64,000 nt of DNA from Litoditis marina (GCA_964036275.1 OZ038437.1:4716501-4780500); one strand, 5' to 3'. Positions 10,203 through 25,000 are shown, numbered from the stretch's first letter. Notes: generated by a model not told the origin, from the sequence alone. Numbers and translations are program-made.

Positions 10203-12120
10203 ATGCTTACAGTTCTAGCCACCTTGTTTTTCATTCTCGGCGTAACGGCCGACTACCCGGTCCATGAAACTAGAAATTGCACGGTGGGAGAGAGGTGCGT
10301 ATATACAGTTCCGGTCATTCCCACTGACACTTGGCAGCGTGCCAAGAACATACTGGTCGATTTTTCATCACTTTTAAAGCAAATTGCTATTATAGATTGT
10401 TCAGTTTCCTAAGAACACGTAAACAAGAATTGTCTTCAGAATACTCATGTTCTCTCTAAGAAATAAGCATACAAAAGTCTTGGCACGATGCCAATGGGTC
10501 TCAGTGGGAATGAAACGAACTATATTTGGGTTGAGTGTGAGTCTTTTCTGTTTTTCGTTGTTTTCAGTTGACAATAGTTCAATCAGCTCGATAGCAACAG
10601 GAATTTCGTTCGACAATCACTGTTTTTTTTTCACGTTCCAATTGCGAGGATTCGAATATTCATTATTTTCCACGTTTCCCAGTCTCACGTTCCACACTTT
10701 TCACGTTCATAACCAATACCTGATATCCAGATTCAAGCGAACGGAAACGGACCACTGGTTATTCGATTGCAAACAGAGACAAGGGACCTCGTACGCGTGG
10801 CCCGCAGGTGAGAAACGACCAAATTACCCGTGAAAGTCAAGTTTACTACGTGACTTCACGTGAACATGTTCTCTTGGGAGACGTGGGAATGTACACATGT
10901 ACATACAGCACGGTTCTGTTTCACGTCAACTCACGTTGAAGAACAGTCTATGGGTAACAGTAATCAGAACGTACACGTTCACGTGAAAGTAGTGTGTACT
11001 ACGGTATCTTTCATGAAAAAAATTAATATTTTTCAAAACGTTCATTTGTCACACCATTAGTGAAAATGGGCTTCTGAACCTTTCAGCTTTCCTTGTTTTT
11101 ACGTTTTCTGGTTTTGTTCGGTCTTCAGTAGGTTAATTTAGTCTGAATATTTTAACTATATTTTACACAACACGGTTCAATTTTTATTATTGATCTGAGA
11201 ACAACCGTTGATATTCATAATTCTCATAAACTACGTGTGCATGTTGAAAAGCATTCAGGTTGTCTCAGTGCTACTAACGACTTTGTGAAGTTCGGCACCA
11301 CCTTCGACCTAATAGACAAGGGAAACCAGACTGGGTACAGATACGCCTGTGACCTTACCACGTCACTTCTGACCTTTGAAGTCACACGTGAGTGGAAATC
11401 AAGAACTAGTTGTAGATGTATTCGTGAAAAGTTACATATTCAATATTCATGTGCAATGTGAGAAACATATTTATAGTCAATTCGAATTCGCGTGAAAAAC
11501 TATTCGATTTGTAATATTTACACGTTAAGTATTCCCATACATTTTTTTAAATAAGAGACTACGTACCTCCAAAATCAACTATTGACTAGCGAGAGAAAGT
11601 CGAGTGCAATGTGGAAAAACACCATCATCAGGCAAGGGAAATAGCAAAGGGGACGAGGGGTAAAGGGGACGAGGGTGTGTCGAATATATCTTCTAAAACG
11701 ACACATATCTTGGTTCTGCGGCTCACATTGCTAACTAAAACCGTTTAATTGGTACTACTAGTGATTGTAGTCACCTCAGTACTGATAGTTATGATTTTAT
11801 CCTTAATTATTTTGTCAAGCCTCGTCCCCTTCACCCCTCGTCCCCTTTGCTATTGGCCATCAGGCAATATTGAAATTTACTTGCTCGAATGATCACTATT
11901 TTACTAGAATGTCGATCCAACACCTGCGTTCCAGAATGTTTCATAAACAAACAGTTGTTCAGCGTATATTCAACTTATTTGCACGATAAACGTGTCCTTG
12001 CGTGATAACTGAGTTGCAGACTGTCTAATGGGGTCTCCCCTCGAAGCGAAAAAGAAGGGACAGACAGCTGAAGTGAACGGAAAGAACTGCACCTGTCATC
12101 TGGATAAGATCGAATGCTGA
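10203..12120 (+). CDS. Secreted eight-cysteine protein, tandem paralogue
   Basis: Exons 10203-10294, 10731-10807, 11259-11387 and 12020-12120 encode 132 aa. The first two exons have exactly the lengths (92 and 77 nt) of the gene at 6129, and all intron phases match, so the pair arose by tandem duplication. A signal peptide (MLTVLATLFFILGVTA) is followed by DYPVHE, the conserved GC, FG..FD, GYRY.C and HCLMGSPLEAKKKG motifs, eight Cys in the same order, and a shorter C-terminus ending DKIEC. Exon 2 is the most diverged part (HWLFDCKQ against FVFECKEF). The start codon follows TTTCAG by one base, suggesting trans-splicing. ATTAAA at 12162 may be the poly(A) signal. The family is tentatively the nematode MIG-18-like fibronectin type I group. 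Secretion is secure; the role is unknown. Confidence 0.8.
10847..10992. repeat. CACGTGA imperfect inverted repeat in intron 2
   Basis: The left end CTACGTGACTTCACGTGAAC mirrors the right end GTTCACGTGAAAGTAG, and AGAAC/GTTCT boxes are also mirrored. Could be a MITE remnant or a cluster of E-box-like CACGTG sites. Confidence 0.4.
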
Positions 12121-12544
12121 TTTCATAATTGAAAACCGATAGTTGAATGAATCATCGCAGTATTAAATTAAACGTGGACATCGCTTTGATTCCTCCAATT
12201 TTCTCTTTCGTTGATATCCTTCAGTCATATCATCTACAACTTTCCGCATAGACTTGTTGTGAATCGTATGAAATTATGGTTTCCGAAACTTTGTTAAGAG
12301 TCTGAACAAACTGCGCCCACTTTCATTGACTGCGAACGTTAAAGTAGGAATAAAAGGAACTATGTATCTCGTCCTTTATTTTCATTTCAAATCTATTTCT
12401 CGCCAGTTATATTTTTCCCAAGGAATTCTCCGTAATCTTCAAATCGTGCCATCGGCCTTTTTACAACATTTGCCCACGCAACTGCAGCTGTTGAGAGTTT
12501 CAGGAATGTGCTCGTTTTGTCTGGACTCTCTCGATTGCACACAC

Positions 12545-12610
<66 letters not shown>

Positions 12611-13078
12611 GCTCTCTCTTTTCTATTCAAATCTCTTCCAATTTTTCCCATAAGTCCAACTCAAAGATTTCACATAACTTTTTATTTACTCGTTCAAACT
12701 GTTCCATAAGGCAGAAAGAATTGATTCTAGAGAAGGCAACGAGAGATAAATGCCAAACTTTACATATCATATGTTATATAGGGAAGTGCAACACGATTAT
12801 TACATAATTTTCATTGTTTTCTGTAAAACTTAAAAACACGCAGCAATGGGCGGCGCGTGTACGAGAGAGACGCGGCTGGGCGCGGGCACGGGCGCCAATT
12901 GGCGCCGCGCGCCATAACAGGGGAGTATTCGATCGATAGAGCGGTGGCCACACGCGCTAAGCACTAGAGACAAAGTTATCAACAATATACAGTAGTAATA
13001 GGATAGGGGGGCAGCCCGCTAACTAGGCAAATCAAACTACAGAAGTACAGGAATCGAACTACAGTAGGGGCGATGGAA
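12121..13078. other. Tail-to-tail 3' region
   Basis: Separates the end of the plus-strand secreted gene from the end of unc-15 on the minus strand. Holds a long CT microsatellite (12549-12620), a minus-strand AATAAA (TTTATT at 12681-12686) that could end the unc-15 3' UTR, and a GC-rich block (about 12840-12920) with a GGCGCCAATTGGCGCC dyad. Confidence 0.45.
12549..12620. repeat. (CT)n microsatellite
   Basis: About 70 bases of nearly uninterrupted CT dinucleotide. Confidence 0.9.
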
Positions 13079-16000
13079 TTAGTAGTCGTCCTCCATGACG
13101 TACACCTGAAAAACAGAGATTCAGGCGCGAAATGTGGAATTTGAATGATATTTGGGAAAATACTATAGTTTGTTCCCAGAATGCTATGTATCGAAACAAT
13201 AGAAGTAGTGGTAGAAGGAGTTCACAATTTTATTGTGAGTTCCAAGTTTAGAATTCCATAAATATAATTGGATCTGTGCTCGTGCAGGGGTGTGTTTGGA
13301 ATACCGTATTCATTATTTTATATTGTAGTAATCCCGATTAGTTATTGAATACAATCCCTACCATTAGAGTGATAGAATGCTGCGAAAGTGCGCTGAAAAG
13401 TGATTAGAAGAAATAGCTTAGCAAAGTAACAGTTGCTATTATGGTCAAACGCAAATGTACTTGTAAAGTTACTTGTAAACTACTTGTAAGTTGGGAATCG
13501 AACCTTGCTTGAGCCGGCCTTTCCGGTGACAACGGAGCCACGGTGCTTGGCACGGATCAGGTGAAGGCTAGACTCGGCCTGGTCGGCGCGGCCTAAAATT
13601 ATCGATTTATCGATTTTTCTTGTAAATTAATAAAGTAATATACACTACTATCACATCAGCTACAAACACTCATATTACATAATTCGTTAGTTATGCAATT
13701 TTCCTGCTGCGCAACTTATTAGGAAAGCATTATTGAGGCATGCTGTTAGGCGATGGGGAAATATGAAAATGGGTTAGTTGTGCTAAATCACTTTTGCATG
13801 TCGTTTGTTGAAAAAGGCCGGAGAGGAGTTTGAATCACGAGGGAAGTTCTAGTTATTTTAGTTGTCAAATTCTGAACTGTCACTTGAGCAAAACGTGTCT
13901 AACTTCAAGTTTACCAAGGCAGAACGTGTGTACTGAGAGCGTGATTAAGACGTGTAATTATCTGAACCGTGTGTGAAAACGTGTGATTGCCGTGTATACA
14001 GCTAAATATTTACGCTGATAATGATCATCTCCGGCCTTCTTTAACGACCACACTTTCTCCAGAAGTACTCACCCTCGGCATCTTCGAGCTCGTGCTGGTA
14101 CCTTCTGACCCTCTGGAGGTTCTGCATGGTGACGGCCTCCTGAAAAATGCATATTGTAAAAATGTTGAGGATCCATAAAATTTCACCTTCACTTTCCTTC
14201 CAATTTGTTCCTGTTAGTAACATTCAGATACCAACCAAGCTCACAATAACTTGGTCAAAAGAGTGCTCAACACTGTTTTTCATATAAGTTTTGTTTTTTA
14301 GGTTCCCAATGGTCAAAAAAGTAGGTCAAATTACAAAGAGGTAGGTTAAAACGTACAGCCTCGGCGAGTTGTCTCTTCTGGATGTTCAACTTCTCGCTGG
14401 CGCGGTCGGCGGCGTCCTGAGCCATGACGAAGTTCTTGTGCTCCTCGTCAACCAGCTGCTGCACCTCCTTGATGCGACGGTCCTTCTTGCGGAGGGCGTT
14501 CTGGGTCTCCTTGTGTCTAGAAAGCATATTTGTCGGTTATTTTGCGAATAGTAGGTAACTTGTATTCAACTTGTAAAGTCACATGTTATTCAATGAATGT
14601 TCTAGTCTTTTGTTGAGTTGGAGTGCCAAAATTCTGTGATTATTCTGGATTTTTCAATAGGTTGCCAGTCGATTGTTTTAGTTGTACTCGAAACAACATC
14701 CTCATCATTTCTCTGAATATTACTATTGTTATTGGTGTTATCCTTATCATTGTTACCTGCGAGTTTCCTCATCGAGAGCGGTCTCGAGGTCTCTGATGCG
14801 AGTCTCGAGCTTGGCGATGACTCTCTTTCCTCCGAGAAGAGCGGCGGCCTCGGCCTCCTGGATCTGGACCTGGAGCTGCTTGACCTGGAAAGAGAAAAGA
14901 GTGTGAGAAAGATTGATGTCAGAATTGGTTATTTGTAGTCTGCCCCAATTTGTTATTACGAGGTGGAACATTTTAATGTAAGATACAGTAGCTTGCTGGC
15001 GAGCTGAATTTCGGTCTCATTCAAGTTGTATGCGAATTCGTTATGTGAGCGCGAGTGAGTTTCAGTACTTTTTTTTTCATGTTTGGTTCACGTGTTCGGT
15101 TTGAACACAACTTTAGTACAACTCAGTTTGGAGAGAACTTCACAGTCGTAACTGTCTTTTTGATGGAAACAATGACAAATTGCACGAACCTGCTCTTCGA
15201 GCGACTTTCTGAGAGCGTCGATCTTCATGGAGTGTTCCTGTTCCTCGTGCAGCTGCTCGACGGCGCGGGCGGCGTCGGAAAGAGCGCGGTTGGCGCGCTC
15301 GTCAGCGGCATGGAGTTCCTTGGTAACCTGGAAATGGGTAGAAATTAGGTAACGTGAAAACGTGAAACGTGTCGATAAACTAGGTGAACTTGAAAGAACT
15401 GAATGTGGATTAAAGTAGAAATTTGATGCAATATGAGCTCTGAATTGATATATTGTTGTTCACCTCGTCGAGGTCAGCCTGGGCGGTGGAGAGTTCGGTC
15501 TCGAGCTTGTTCTTGATGGAGGTCAGGTTGTTGTTGATGGCCTGTAATCATGACATGTTATCACAATTGTATTATTTCATTTATTAAAAAAACTGTGGTA
15601 GTAGCTCTCCGAGAGACTTCGTATTCGTAAGGTTGTCATGTTCAGTGAGAAACTTCAATTTCACTGGAAAATAGTTTGATATTTGGTAAATTTGAAGAAA
15701 TCTCATATTGTGTGGGAATTAAACCGGGAGCCTACCTGGAGGTCGTTGATTCTGCCACAAGCCTCCTCGAGGTCGATCTCGGCCTGCTTGCGGGCGCGGA
15801 TGGCGTTGTCCAGGGCGGTCTTAGCCTCTTCCAGTTCGGCGGAGAGGGCGGCGACCTGGAACATTTAGATGGTTTATATTGTATTATTCATAATCTTGTA
15901 ATAATTTATTTACTGTATATTTATGGCGGTGAACTAGAAAATTTAGATGACTTAGGTAAATTTGAATCTTTTCTAAGTTTTGAACACACGTTTGATCAAA

Positions 16001-19000
16001 TGTGTGTTTAATACTTAGATACATCCGTTCGTGAAATTGAGGAAGACAGAGAAAGAGTGAGAGAAAGTAAAATATAGTTTGGTGATGATGCTCACCTTGC
16101 GCTGAGCAAGAGCGTACTGGTCGAGCACTTGCTGGAGCTGTCTCTGGGTGTCTTCGAGGCTGGCCTGGAGAACCTTGAGCTGCTCGGACTGCTTCTTGAT
16201 GATCTTCTGCAAGATGTAAACTTTGTACAATGGTTACAAACTTTGTTAATGGCGTTTTTAGTTGTTGACGTTGTGAACAGTTCACCAACTTTCTTATCAA
16301 ACTTTTTGAGTAAAATACAATGGGAGGTTCGATATTACGACGTAACTACACTGTTCTGTCAGTTGTGCGAATGAATATGCGTTGTGTATTTTCAAATCTG
16401 AAGATCTATACTATATTCGGAGATCTGCTCAGAATGTGGTATCAGCGCCAAATGGCGCCGATCGGCGCCAATACCGTACCTGGGCTTCGATGTTGGCGCG
16501 GTTGAGGTTGTCGACGGTCATCTCGAGCTCGGCGATCTCGGCCTGGTACTTCTTCTTCAGACGGTTGATCTCGGCCTGAAATTGATTTAATGTAAGTTTT
16601 TGTAGAGTTTGTAAACTTTCGGTATAGTTCCATAACATCTATTTCGGGATAAATATGTAAATTTTACCAATTGGTAAGTCTCAAATCAAATTCACAGAAT
16701 ATATGTAGTTGACAGTAGTTTGTCGAAAAACTGAGTGACATCGTGATACCGGAAAAACGGTGCCGATAGGTTAGATAGTTTACAGACGTTTTCTGTGAAT
16801 GTTTCAAAAAACCAACCTTCATGCGGGCCTCGGCATCGGCCAAAGCAGCGGTGAGTCTGTCGATTTCGAATTGCATGTTCTTGCGAAGAGATTCCATTTC
16901 TTCTTCCTGAAATGTTCTGATTATTATAAAAAATAGTTTTTATAGTCTGATAAAACTCTTCAAATAGTGAAATTCGGTGTCATTCAGTTCCAAATTCAGA
17001 GTTATTTGCGTTTTCAACATTTAAATTGTTAAGGTATTTAGAGTTTGTGAACTAAGTAATAAAGTTTTCATACCTTCTCCTGGAGTCTGCGCTCCATTTC
17101 GATGCGAAGAGCCTGGAGTTCGGCGAGAGCGCGCTGGGCACGGTTCTCGGCGTCACGGCGCTGAGCGTCGGCTTCCTGAAATTGGAATATTGATTTTTGT
17201 AGGTCAAATGGTAGAACTACTCCTCTAAGTCTAAAACTGTACTCAGGTTCCGGGTGAATGTTGGTTCTTCTGTCGTATTGAGTAGGAAAATTTTTAATAA
17301 GTTACCGTTGTCTATGAAAAACAGAAGACCTCGTTAGTGAAAAGTGAGATACATTCTATATATCGATTACATTCTCACCTTGAGAGCGGTCTGGAGCTCT
17401 CTGATCTCTCCGGCCAGACGGGCGTTTTCAAGGTCGAGCTCGTGCAGTTTGCGATTGGCATCGGCAAGAGCCTCCTTGGCCTCGTGCAGCTCGTCTGAAA
17501 GTTATACTCATAGTCAATATCATGTCAACGTTGAAACAACACCGTATTTGTGATTATTTAGTAATCTCTCTGTGCGTATCGTTTTTAAACTATTTCATCT
17601 TCCGTAAAAGTATCACTTCTAGTGCAAGAACAAACTCGACACGGTACTGTGAAAGTTGTCCAGATTCGAATTGAGCACTGTGTATATAGGTGTGTAACGC
17701 GTTTTTGTGACGTGATGTATAGTTTCTTGAAACGAAGTTTTTTATTTGAGAGTTCCTGACGTACCGTGGAGCTTCTTGTTCTCGCGAGCGAGAGCCTCCT
17801 TCTGCTCGACGGCCTTCTCGTAGAGATGCTTCATCTTCTGCAGCTCGGCGTTGGCGGCGCGCAACTCGCGCTGCACAGCCTCCAGCTCCACCGTGAGCTC
17901 GTCGATGCGGACCTGAAAAGTTCAAGAGTATAAAAATTAACTTCTATAAAAACTTGAAAATCTAGTCAGGTTATAGATGAAATTATAAGATTTGGAAGTT
18001 ATGTCCACCTACAAATGTGAGTTCTTCAATGGAATCTGGATAGATAACAGTGAAATTAGACTATTTGTATATTGTGTTTCCTGAGAAATATGGAATTTCC
18101 CCCACCTTGAGTTCTCCGCACTGTCTCTCGAGCTGTTCCTTGGCGCGCTCGAGGATGGCGATGGTGTTCTGCGCCTTCTCGAGGTCAACGATGAGAACCT
18201 CGACCTGGAACAAGATTCATTCTGAACTATCTGGTTCCAAAACGATACGTCTGTCATGTTGTTGGCAAAACAATTAACAGAACAATTATATTGTTGTATC
18301 GTGGAACATCATGATTTAAAGTGGTCGGCAAAGTGAAAGAATATATGAGAAGATTCCGATTTCCATAAGTAGTTTATGTTACAAATAGAATAACTTTATG
18401 GAAATGCTCCTGAGTCACATTCACTCCGACGTATCCATCTACCGTATTTCTGACTGTATAGTCGTAATCACCAAATGATGGTAATCACCAAATGATGTTC
18501 CACGATTTCCGACTCTTATTTCCGCATTAGAATGTTTTCGTTGCCTAATGCCGATGTTTTATTTTCTCCTCTTGTGTATCACATGCTTGCATGTAAATAA
18601 ATAAATCAATCATAGTCTTATCCTTTCGTACGTCTCGCACCCGACTACACAACTATTTGCTTCGTTCCGATAGTCTGATCCATTCTAATGTCTACCAAAT
18701 ACCGTAACCCTACCGTACCTCGGACTGAAGTCTGCTCTTGGCCTTCTCCAGCTGGCTGACTTTCTGGAGCATGATCTCGATCTGCTCCTCGTACTCGGCC
18801 TGCTTCTGCATCATCTTCTTGCGCAGGTCCTCGACCTCCTCGTGGTGAAGAGCGACCTAAACGTTGGAGTATAATATTGAGTTACGGTTCAAATTGTACG
18901 TTAGGTTCATGATTAAGAACTGAAAGTTTGAATTTATCTATGTTTAAATTGATCTTTAAGATCGACTTCTACTTTAAAGTTCAAATTTGGAGTAAGTGGT

Positions 19001-22000
19001 TGAAAATAGAAGTTGTAAAGATGTTTCAACTACTTCGATTCTCAGCTCTGGATATGAATTAGGTTTCATTGAGGTTTATGTTCGATATTAAACATTCAGT
19101 TTCTGAGCTTGTTCCAATTTACGTATTCATCAGAGTTTCTGTTTACAACCCCATTGATTCCATTCTGAATACCCAAACGCATGAGTAATGTTCGTGGCAC
19201 TCGTCAAGTTGTTATCGATGTTTGTTTTGATGAAAAATTCAATGCTCAAAGCTCAGGAATTCATTGAATTAGTAACCGGATATTCTATTTGAAACTGTAG
19301 GAGTGTCACCACTTTTTGGTTGACTAATAAGTTTCTACTTTTCAGCTTCAGAAAATCCAGTTCACATTGAGTTAAGTTAAGTATTATTTTTCAAAAAGCT
19401 CAACTTTATAGCTATTCTTCTAAAAAAGGTCTTCGAGATAAAATACTTCAGTTACCACTTTCCAACTTCACGAAATTTCTCCGTTCTCACCTCAGCGTCG
19501 AACTTGCTCTTCCATTGGGTGATCTCGGTGTTGGCGAGGTTGAGCTTGTGCTCGGCGTCCGAGCGGGCAGCAGATTCCTCGTCGAGAGCCTGACGAACGG
19601 AGTCGAGCTCCAGCTGCACCTGGTGCAGCTGCGACTGCAGCTGAGAGCGTTCCTGCAAGAAAAAGGTGGTAAAATGGCTGATATTACTGTTTCGGAGACA
19701 ATGGTCAGTGATTCGAGTCTTGGTATGTGCAACTGAATAACTAAGTTGAGCGAACGTACTGTTTTTTTGCAGTGTGAAATAGAGTGCTCAAGTGACTAAT
19801 GGCAAACACACACGTTACGTAATGTCGGTCGCCGGTTTGAGTCCCCATACATGCAAATGAATCAGTTGGGCAAGATCACAGTTTTTCACGTTTTCACGTG
19901 ATTATGTAAATAATTACAAGCAGAATCCCTACTTTTCCCTAAATGTGTTTTTCCATAATGCTTCTTTTAGCGACTTGCGTCAGTGAAACCCAACACCTAC
20001 CAGAGCGCGTGAAAACTCCGCCTAATGAGGTCTAAGCGGCAGAAAAAGCAGCGTATGCCCGAGGAAATTTGATATAAACTAGTAGATCAAATAAACAAGT
20101 TTAGTGCATATGAGATCAGAATACCTACTTCCGGGACTTATATTAGAAGTAAATTGAATAGTCACGTAACGTTAGCATTCTAATGAGGAATCATGCACTT
20201 TGTAATCGCACGTTTCTGAGTTTTGCTGTGTTTAACATGTTTCACGTGACTGTGCAGCTGACTAGCAGTACAGTTCTGTTGAGTATACAGGTCCCGATCT
20301 CACAAAAAGCACCCAGTTTGGCCCCCTTTCAAAGAAGATTTGGTTCCTTATTCAGAGAGAAAATGTTAGTATCTGCTAAAATAGCGCAGTAGGGAAGGTG
20401 GCAATTAGAGTAATTACACCTATCTTCAAGTCAATTATCTGGAATGTTTACGTAGGAAACCCGCGAAGAGTTTGTACCAAAATTGGGTCTAAACTAAATC
20501 CTTTTTCAATGAGGGAAAATTGTGAATAAAGTCAATGTCAAACTTCCAAAAGAGGCACTCTAGCTCTAGATGATTCTGTAAACTCGGTCTCAAACTGTCT
20601 ACTATTACCCAGTCGTTTTCACAATTGTTCTTTGGGATTCTCTCACATACGGCCCCTGGTGTTCACTTTCTTTTCCTCTTCCCTCTTTCAAAGTGCACTC
20701 TCTCGACATCTCTCTCTCTCTCTCTCTCTTCCTTTTTCTCTCTTTTTCTTTCTCTCACTGTTTCCTCTCTCTCCTGGAACTCACTCTCTCGGCATCCTCG
20801 AGACGGCGACGAGCCTCCTCCAGCTGCTGAGCAAGAGTGTACTTGACGTGCTGCAGGTTGTCGATCTGGACCTTCTGGTCGTGGACCTCCTGGAAAATCG
20901 ATAATAAGAAATCGACAATGTTTTTGTGATCTACTCGAGAGAGTTTCATGAAAAGTTGGCTTCAATTTAGTAGTATTTCCGAACGTAAAACTCGGAAAAC
21001 TGTGAGAAAAGTGATATTGTTACTGCTTTCCTCATGATTTCTCCGAATCGATTCGAATTGTCTCAGAGGAGTGTGCATTTTTCGGCAAGCGCCGCGCCTA
21101 TTTGCTTAGATGTTCAGGGAAAGTAGCGAAAAACGAAAAACCGCGTCGAGATGTGGCGGTTTTTACATGGCAATAGAGCCGGTTGATGGCTGATCAGATT
21201 TTCGTTCACGTGGGCGGGAAAGGTGTTCACGTAAACATCTAGTGACGTCACGTGAATCATGTGTGATGTCATGTTAAAGAACAGCGGAAAGAGACATTAT
21301 CCTCACACAGTGTGGGAAGTGTTTCCAGCTGAACCACCTAACTGCTTCTACAACGCAGTGTTTTGCTAATCAGGGTGAGTTCATAGTTGAAACTAGATCT
21401 AAGCTTTGCAATATCCCGGCAATTGCAGGGTGATCACTGATCGTTTCTGAGAGCACATCTAACGCGTGCTCCAATCTCGAGTACATATTGATATTACTTG
21501 CACAGTCGGTGAGACTCTATTTATATCAGAGCTCATGAGATCAGATTTCGGAAACTCCGAATGTTTTTCAAGATCTTGTCTACCAACATGGTTTGCATTG
21601 AAACAAGTCTTTAGAGAATGATGTTACTGTGAACTACGACCAAATAGAGTATTTTGAACCTAACCATGAAATATTGAACCATTTTCTATTGAATGTTCTC
21701 GATGCACCCTGTGAATGTCTACTTGACACTCATCTTTTTTCCTGAGATTCATCTGAATTACAGGTAATTTGAACGGCAAATCATACTCTATTCAGTGACA
21801 CTTTAAACACGTCATCGGTCTCATCAACAGGCCTAATTACACGTTTCGAGCGCAATTGACACTGAAGAATAAAAAAAGATGACTCAAGTTATCGGGGTTC
21901 AAATATGAGAGTGAAGCTGAGAGCTACCACAGTATTGAAAGTGTTCAAAAAGAGTGGTACGTTTAGTCCGTGTTATGTTTGCAGGTATTTTTCTCAACCC

Positions 22001-25000
22001 ATAAGTGCACTGTGCGGGAGTTATTTTAGTGTTACAAAGCACCCACAATATGAGTTTCGAACTGTAATTCAAATTAAGCCCCGCCTACCTTGAGCAGATC
22101 GTTGTTCTCGGCCTGGAGGCGCTGACGAGCCTGGGCAAGGTCGTTGACGTGTTTGCCGAGGTCCTCAACCTGAAACGAAATTTATGAATTTCAAGTTTTA
22201 TGGCGTGAAACTTCAGAATACCATTGTACTATTTTAGTGCTAATGTTGAAAGTGTTGTGAGAACGCATAATAGGGAACTTCTCTGATAATTCACTGACTC
22301 GGCCCCCGCCGACTGAGTTGAAATTGAGACGGCAACGACAATGTCGCTGCCGTGACAAATTTTACTCATGAAAATAGCATATGTTTCGAGGAGGCGCAGG
22401 CTGATAAACAACAGTTAAAACTGAGACGGCAACGACATTGTCGCGGCCGTCTCACGTTTTACTCATAGTTAGGTCAATAAACAACGAAAACAGACAAAAC
22501 TGTACAAACCTTGTTGGAGAGGTCGATGGTCTGGGCCTCGAAACGTTCGGCGGCCTTCTCAGCGGTGTGCTGGAATGGATTAAGATGAAAAATTTGGATG
22601 GCGTTTACGTTTTTGAAATTGGGAGACAATATTAGAAATGTAGAAGAAGAAAACGTAAGATGGTGAAGGAGAAATAGATATGTGGAGAAACAGAGTTGGA
22701 GAAAGAGAAAGAGAAGGAAGAGGGAGAGAGAGAAAGAAGAGAGAAAGAGATAGAGATGCCGGAATGTTATTCTAGTCCCCCGTTGAATAATAACATGGGT
22801 TCTGTTGTAAACGCCGGGCAATGCAACTGACAGTTAGTCTGCGTCACAAGACGTGTAATTATAGGAATAGCGACAAGTTCAGAGAATAAACGACCAAAAA
22901 AGGTTCTGCTGGTTAATTAGCTCAAAATAGTTCCAAAAAACTGTATATGCTTGAATTCACGCGTAACCTCCACGTTATACTTGGTGTTTTTGAGCTCTAG
23001 TTAGTGTTAAAGTTAGTGTTAACGGACTATAAGTTAGCTTACCTATTCACCACTCTGAAAGATTATTATGATGTGCTTTTCTAGTTTCACGTCCCCAACA
23101 TTTCACCAGTATTCCACCAAAAGTATAAGGTCAGCACCTAATTACCCCCGATTCCCCCCAAAAAACATGTTACTCGTTCCGGGTAACTTATCATTCTGTT
23201 TTCGGAGTTATAACTGGTCAATAAGGAACTGCTGCGGCTGACCTATCACTCATACTGGTGCCAGCCGACTAGAGAGTGTGTAACTTATGAGTGCGCAGAG
23301 AATGTCATACTTTCTACTACTGCCACCCTATTAGAGAGTGTGTAAATCATGAGTGCGCAGAGTAGTGTCATAGTTACTACGACATAGTACTCGGGGCTGA
23401 ACAAGTAGTCTCAAGAGAGAGGCTACAGAGTGCGGCCAACGGGTAATTTGAGCCAAGACACTTGTCCCGCAAAATATGAAACATTGGCGAAAACAGCTGC
23501 CGTGCCAGAGTTTCTGTAGAGTTTCTGGGAAATTGATCTTCTGCAGAGAAAGTGCGAGTTGGAAGCTGTAGACAGAGCTCGATTGAAAACGGTGTTAGCT
23601 CAAATCAAATAGTTTTTGAATGCTACTACGTTCATTTATGGATCGATCGGGCTGTGCTTCACGTTGACACGATCACGTCTGCAAGGAACAAGTGTATTCC
23701 TAACTTTTCACGTGCTTTTCACGTGACTTTTCTTTTCCTACTAAAAATCGCCCCTCATCCCCGTTTACTATACACCGGCGTGTGTTTTTGGTGTAACGGC
23801 TGCCGCCTGCGCCTCGCTTTACAACGGCAACTCCCTCCTATCCCCTCCCATCCCGCCAATGTTTGTATACTAAGAAATCGAATATCGGGCCATGATCCCA
23901 GAAATACGCAAGATTGCGTGACACCGAAAACACTGTAAACAGTACGTGGATTTCGCTCGGATTTTGTATCAGAAAGTACGTGAAGTGCGTGGAATTTGGA
24001 ACTGTGCAAGAGTACTACTAAGTGAATGGAAACGTGTTAACCTGTACACCCGGTTTTTGACTTTTTACGACAAGTAAACTTTGATTTCCTAAAAACGGTA
24101 GTCACGTGGCTATAAAACCAAATAACATTGGCAAACCTGGTTAAATCAGTGAAACCTAATTTTCGTTGGTTTCCAAATTGTTATCGCAAAACAGTGAGAA
24201 TTGAGTTTGAAGGCAAACTTGGAAAACAAAGGAAAAGTTCGTATAAACTTGAATCTAATCAGTAATCAAAGCGTGGTGTCTCTACTCAAATTGTTCTTCT
24301 CTCCAAAACTGAAAAGGTTGTAACGTGTTCTCATTCCAATCCAATGTGGAAGATTAGTAGAAGAAGCTATTTCATCAGTCGAAGGATGTGGTAAATATTA
24401 TGACATCTACGTGGCGATCTTGTAAATGTTCAATTTCCCTCCGTTTTATTGGGTTTACTGGGCATAATTTGTTTTGAATCGAACACATTTCAAACTTCAA
24501 ACATCTGGTCCAAAGTATGGAAATTCCATCTAGCTAACATACTATGAGCTTTTCCAGTAACACTAGAGTAACTCAACCTCTCATGTTTCCAGTAGTTTGC
24601 TCAAGAACACGTTCAAAGCTCACGTCAAACACGTGCAGCACAACATTTAACTATAAACACCCCTGAGCGATTCGCTATTCCTTTCTATTGCTTGCGTTTT
24701 CTTTTCATTTTTCTCGCTATTTGCTCTCGCAGCGCTCTTGGAGTGGTTATGTGGCTGGTTTCGACTATATCAGCGTTATCCGAAACAATTCCCATAGTTT
24801 GAGCCCTATTAAAAAGGTTAGAGATACTGATTAGAGTGTTCTGGTTACTGTAGTTGTATGAAAAGTAATGATATGAAAAAAGCTTCACCAATGAGCAGTT
24901 TATGATAGAAATCTGGCATGTTTTTCGCGTTTAACGTTGAAGGACTAAGGGTATACGGTAGCAAAAGTTTGCGCTGTGTCAGACCCCAATCATCGAGTAA

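Noticed and set aside
12326..12807. Leu/Ser-rich open frames on both strands across 12.4-12.8 kb
   Set aside because: They read through the (CT)n microsatellite; no splice logic or domain.
19800..19860. B-box-like CGGTTTGAGTCCCC suggesting a tRNA
   Set aside because: No convincing D-arm or acceptor stem; left uncalled.
20625..20965. Open frames at 20.6-20.9 kb with Ser/Leu or Arg/Glu runs
   Set aside because: Translations of a CT/GA tract plus the real unc-15 exon at 20785-20889 in wrong frames.
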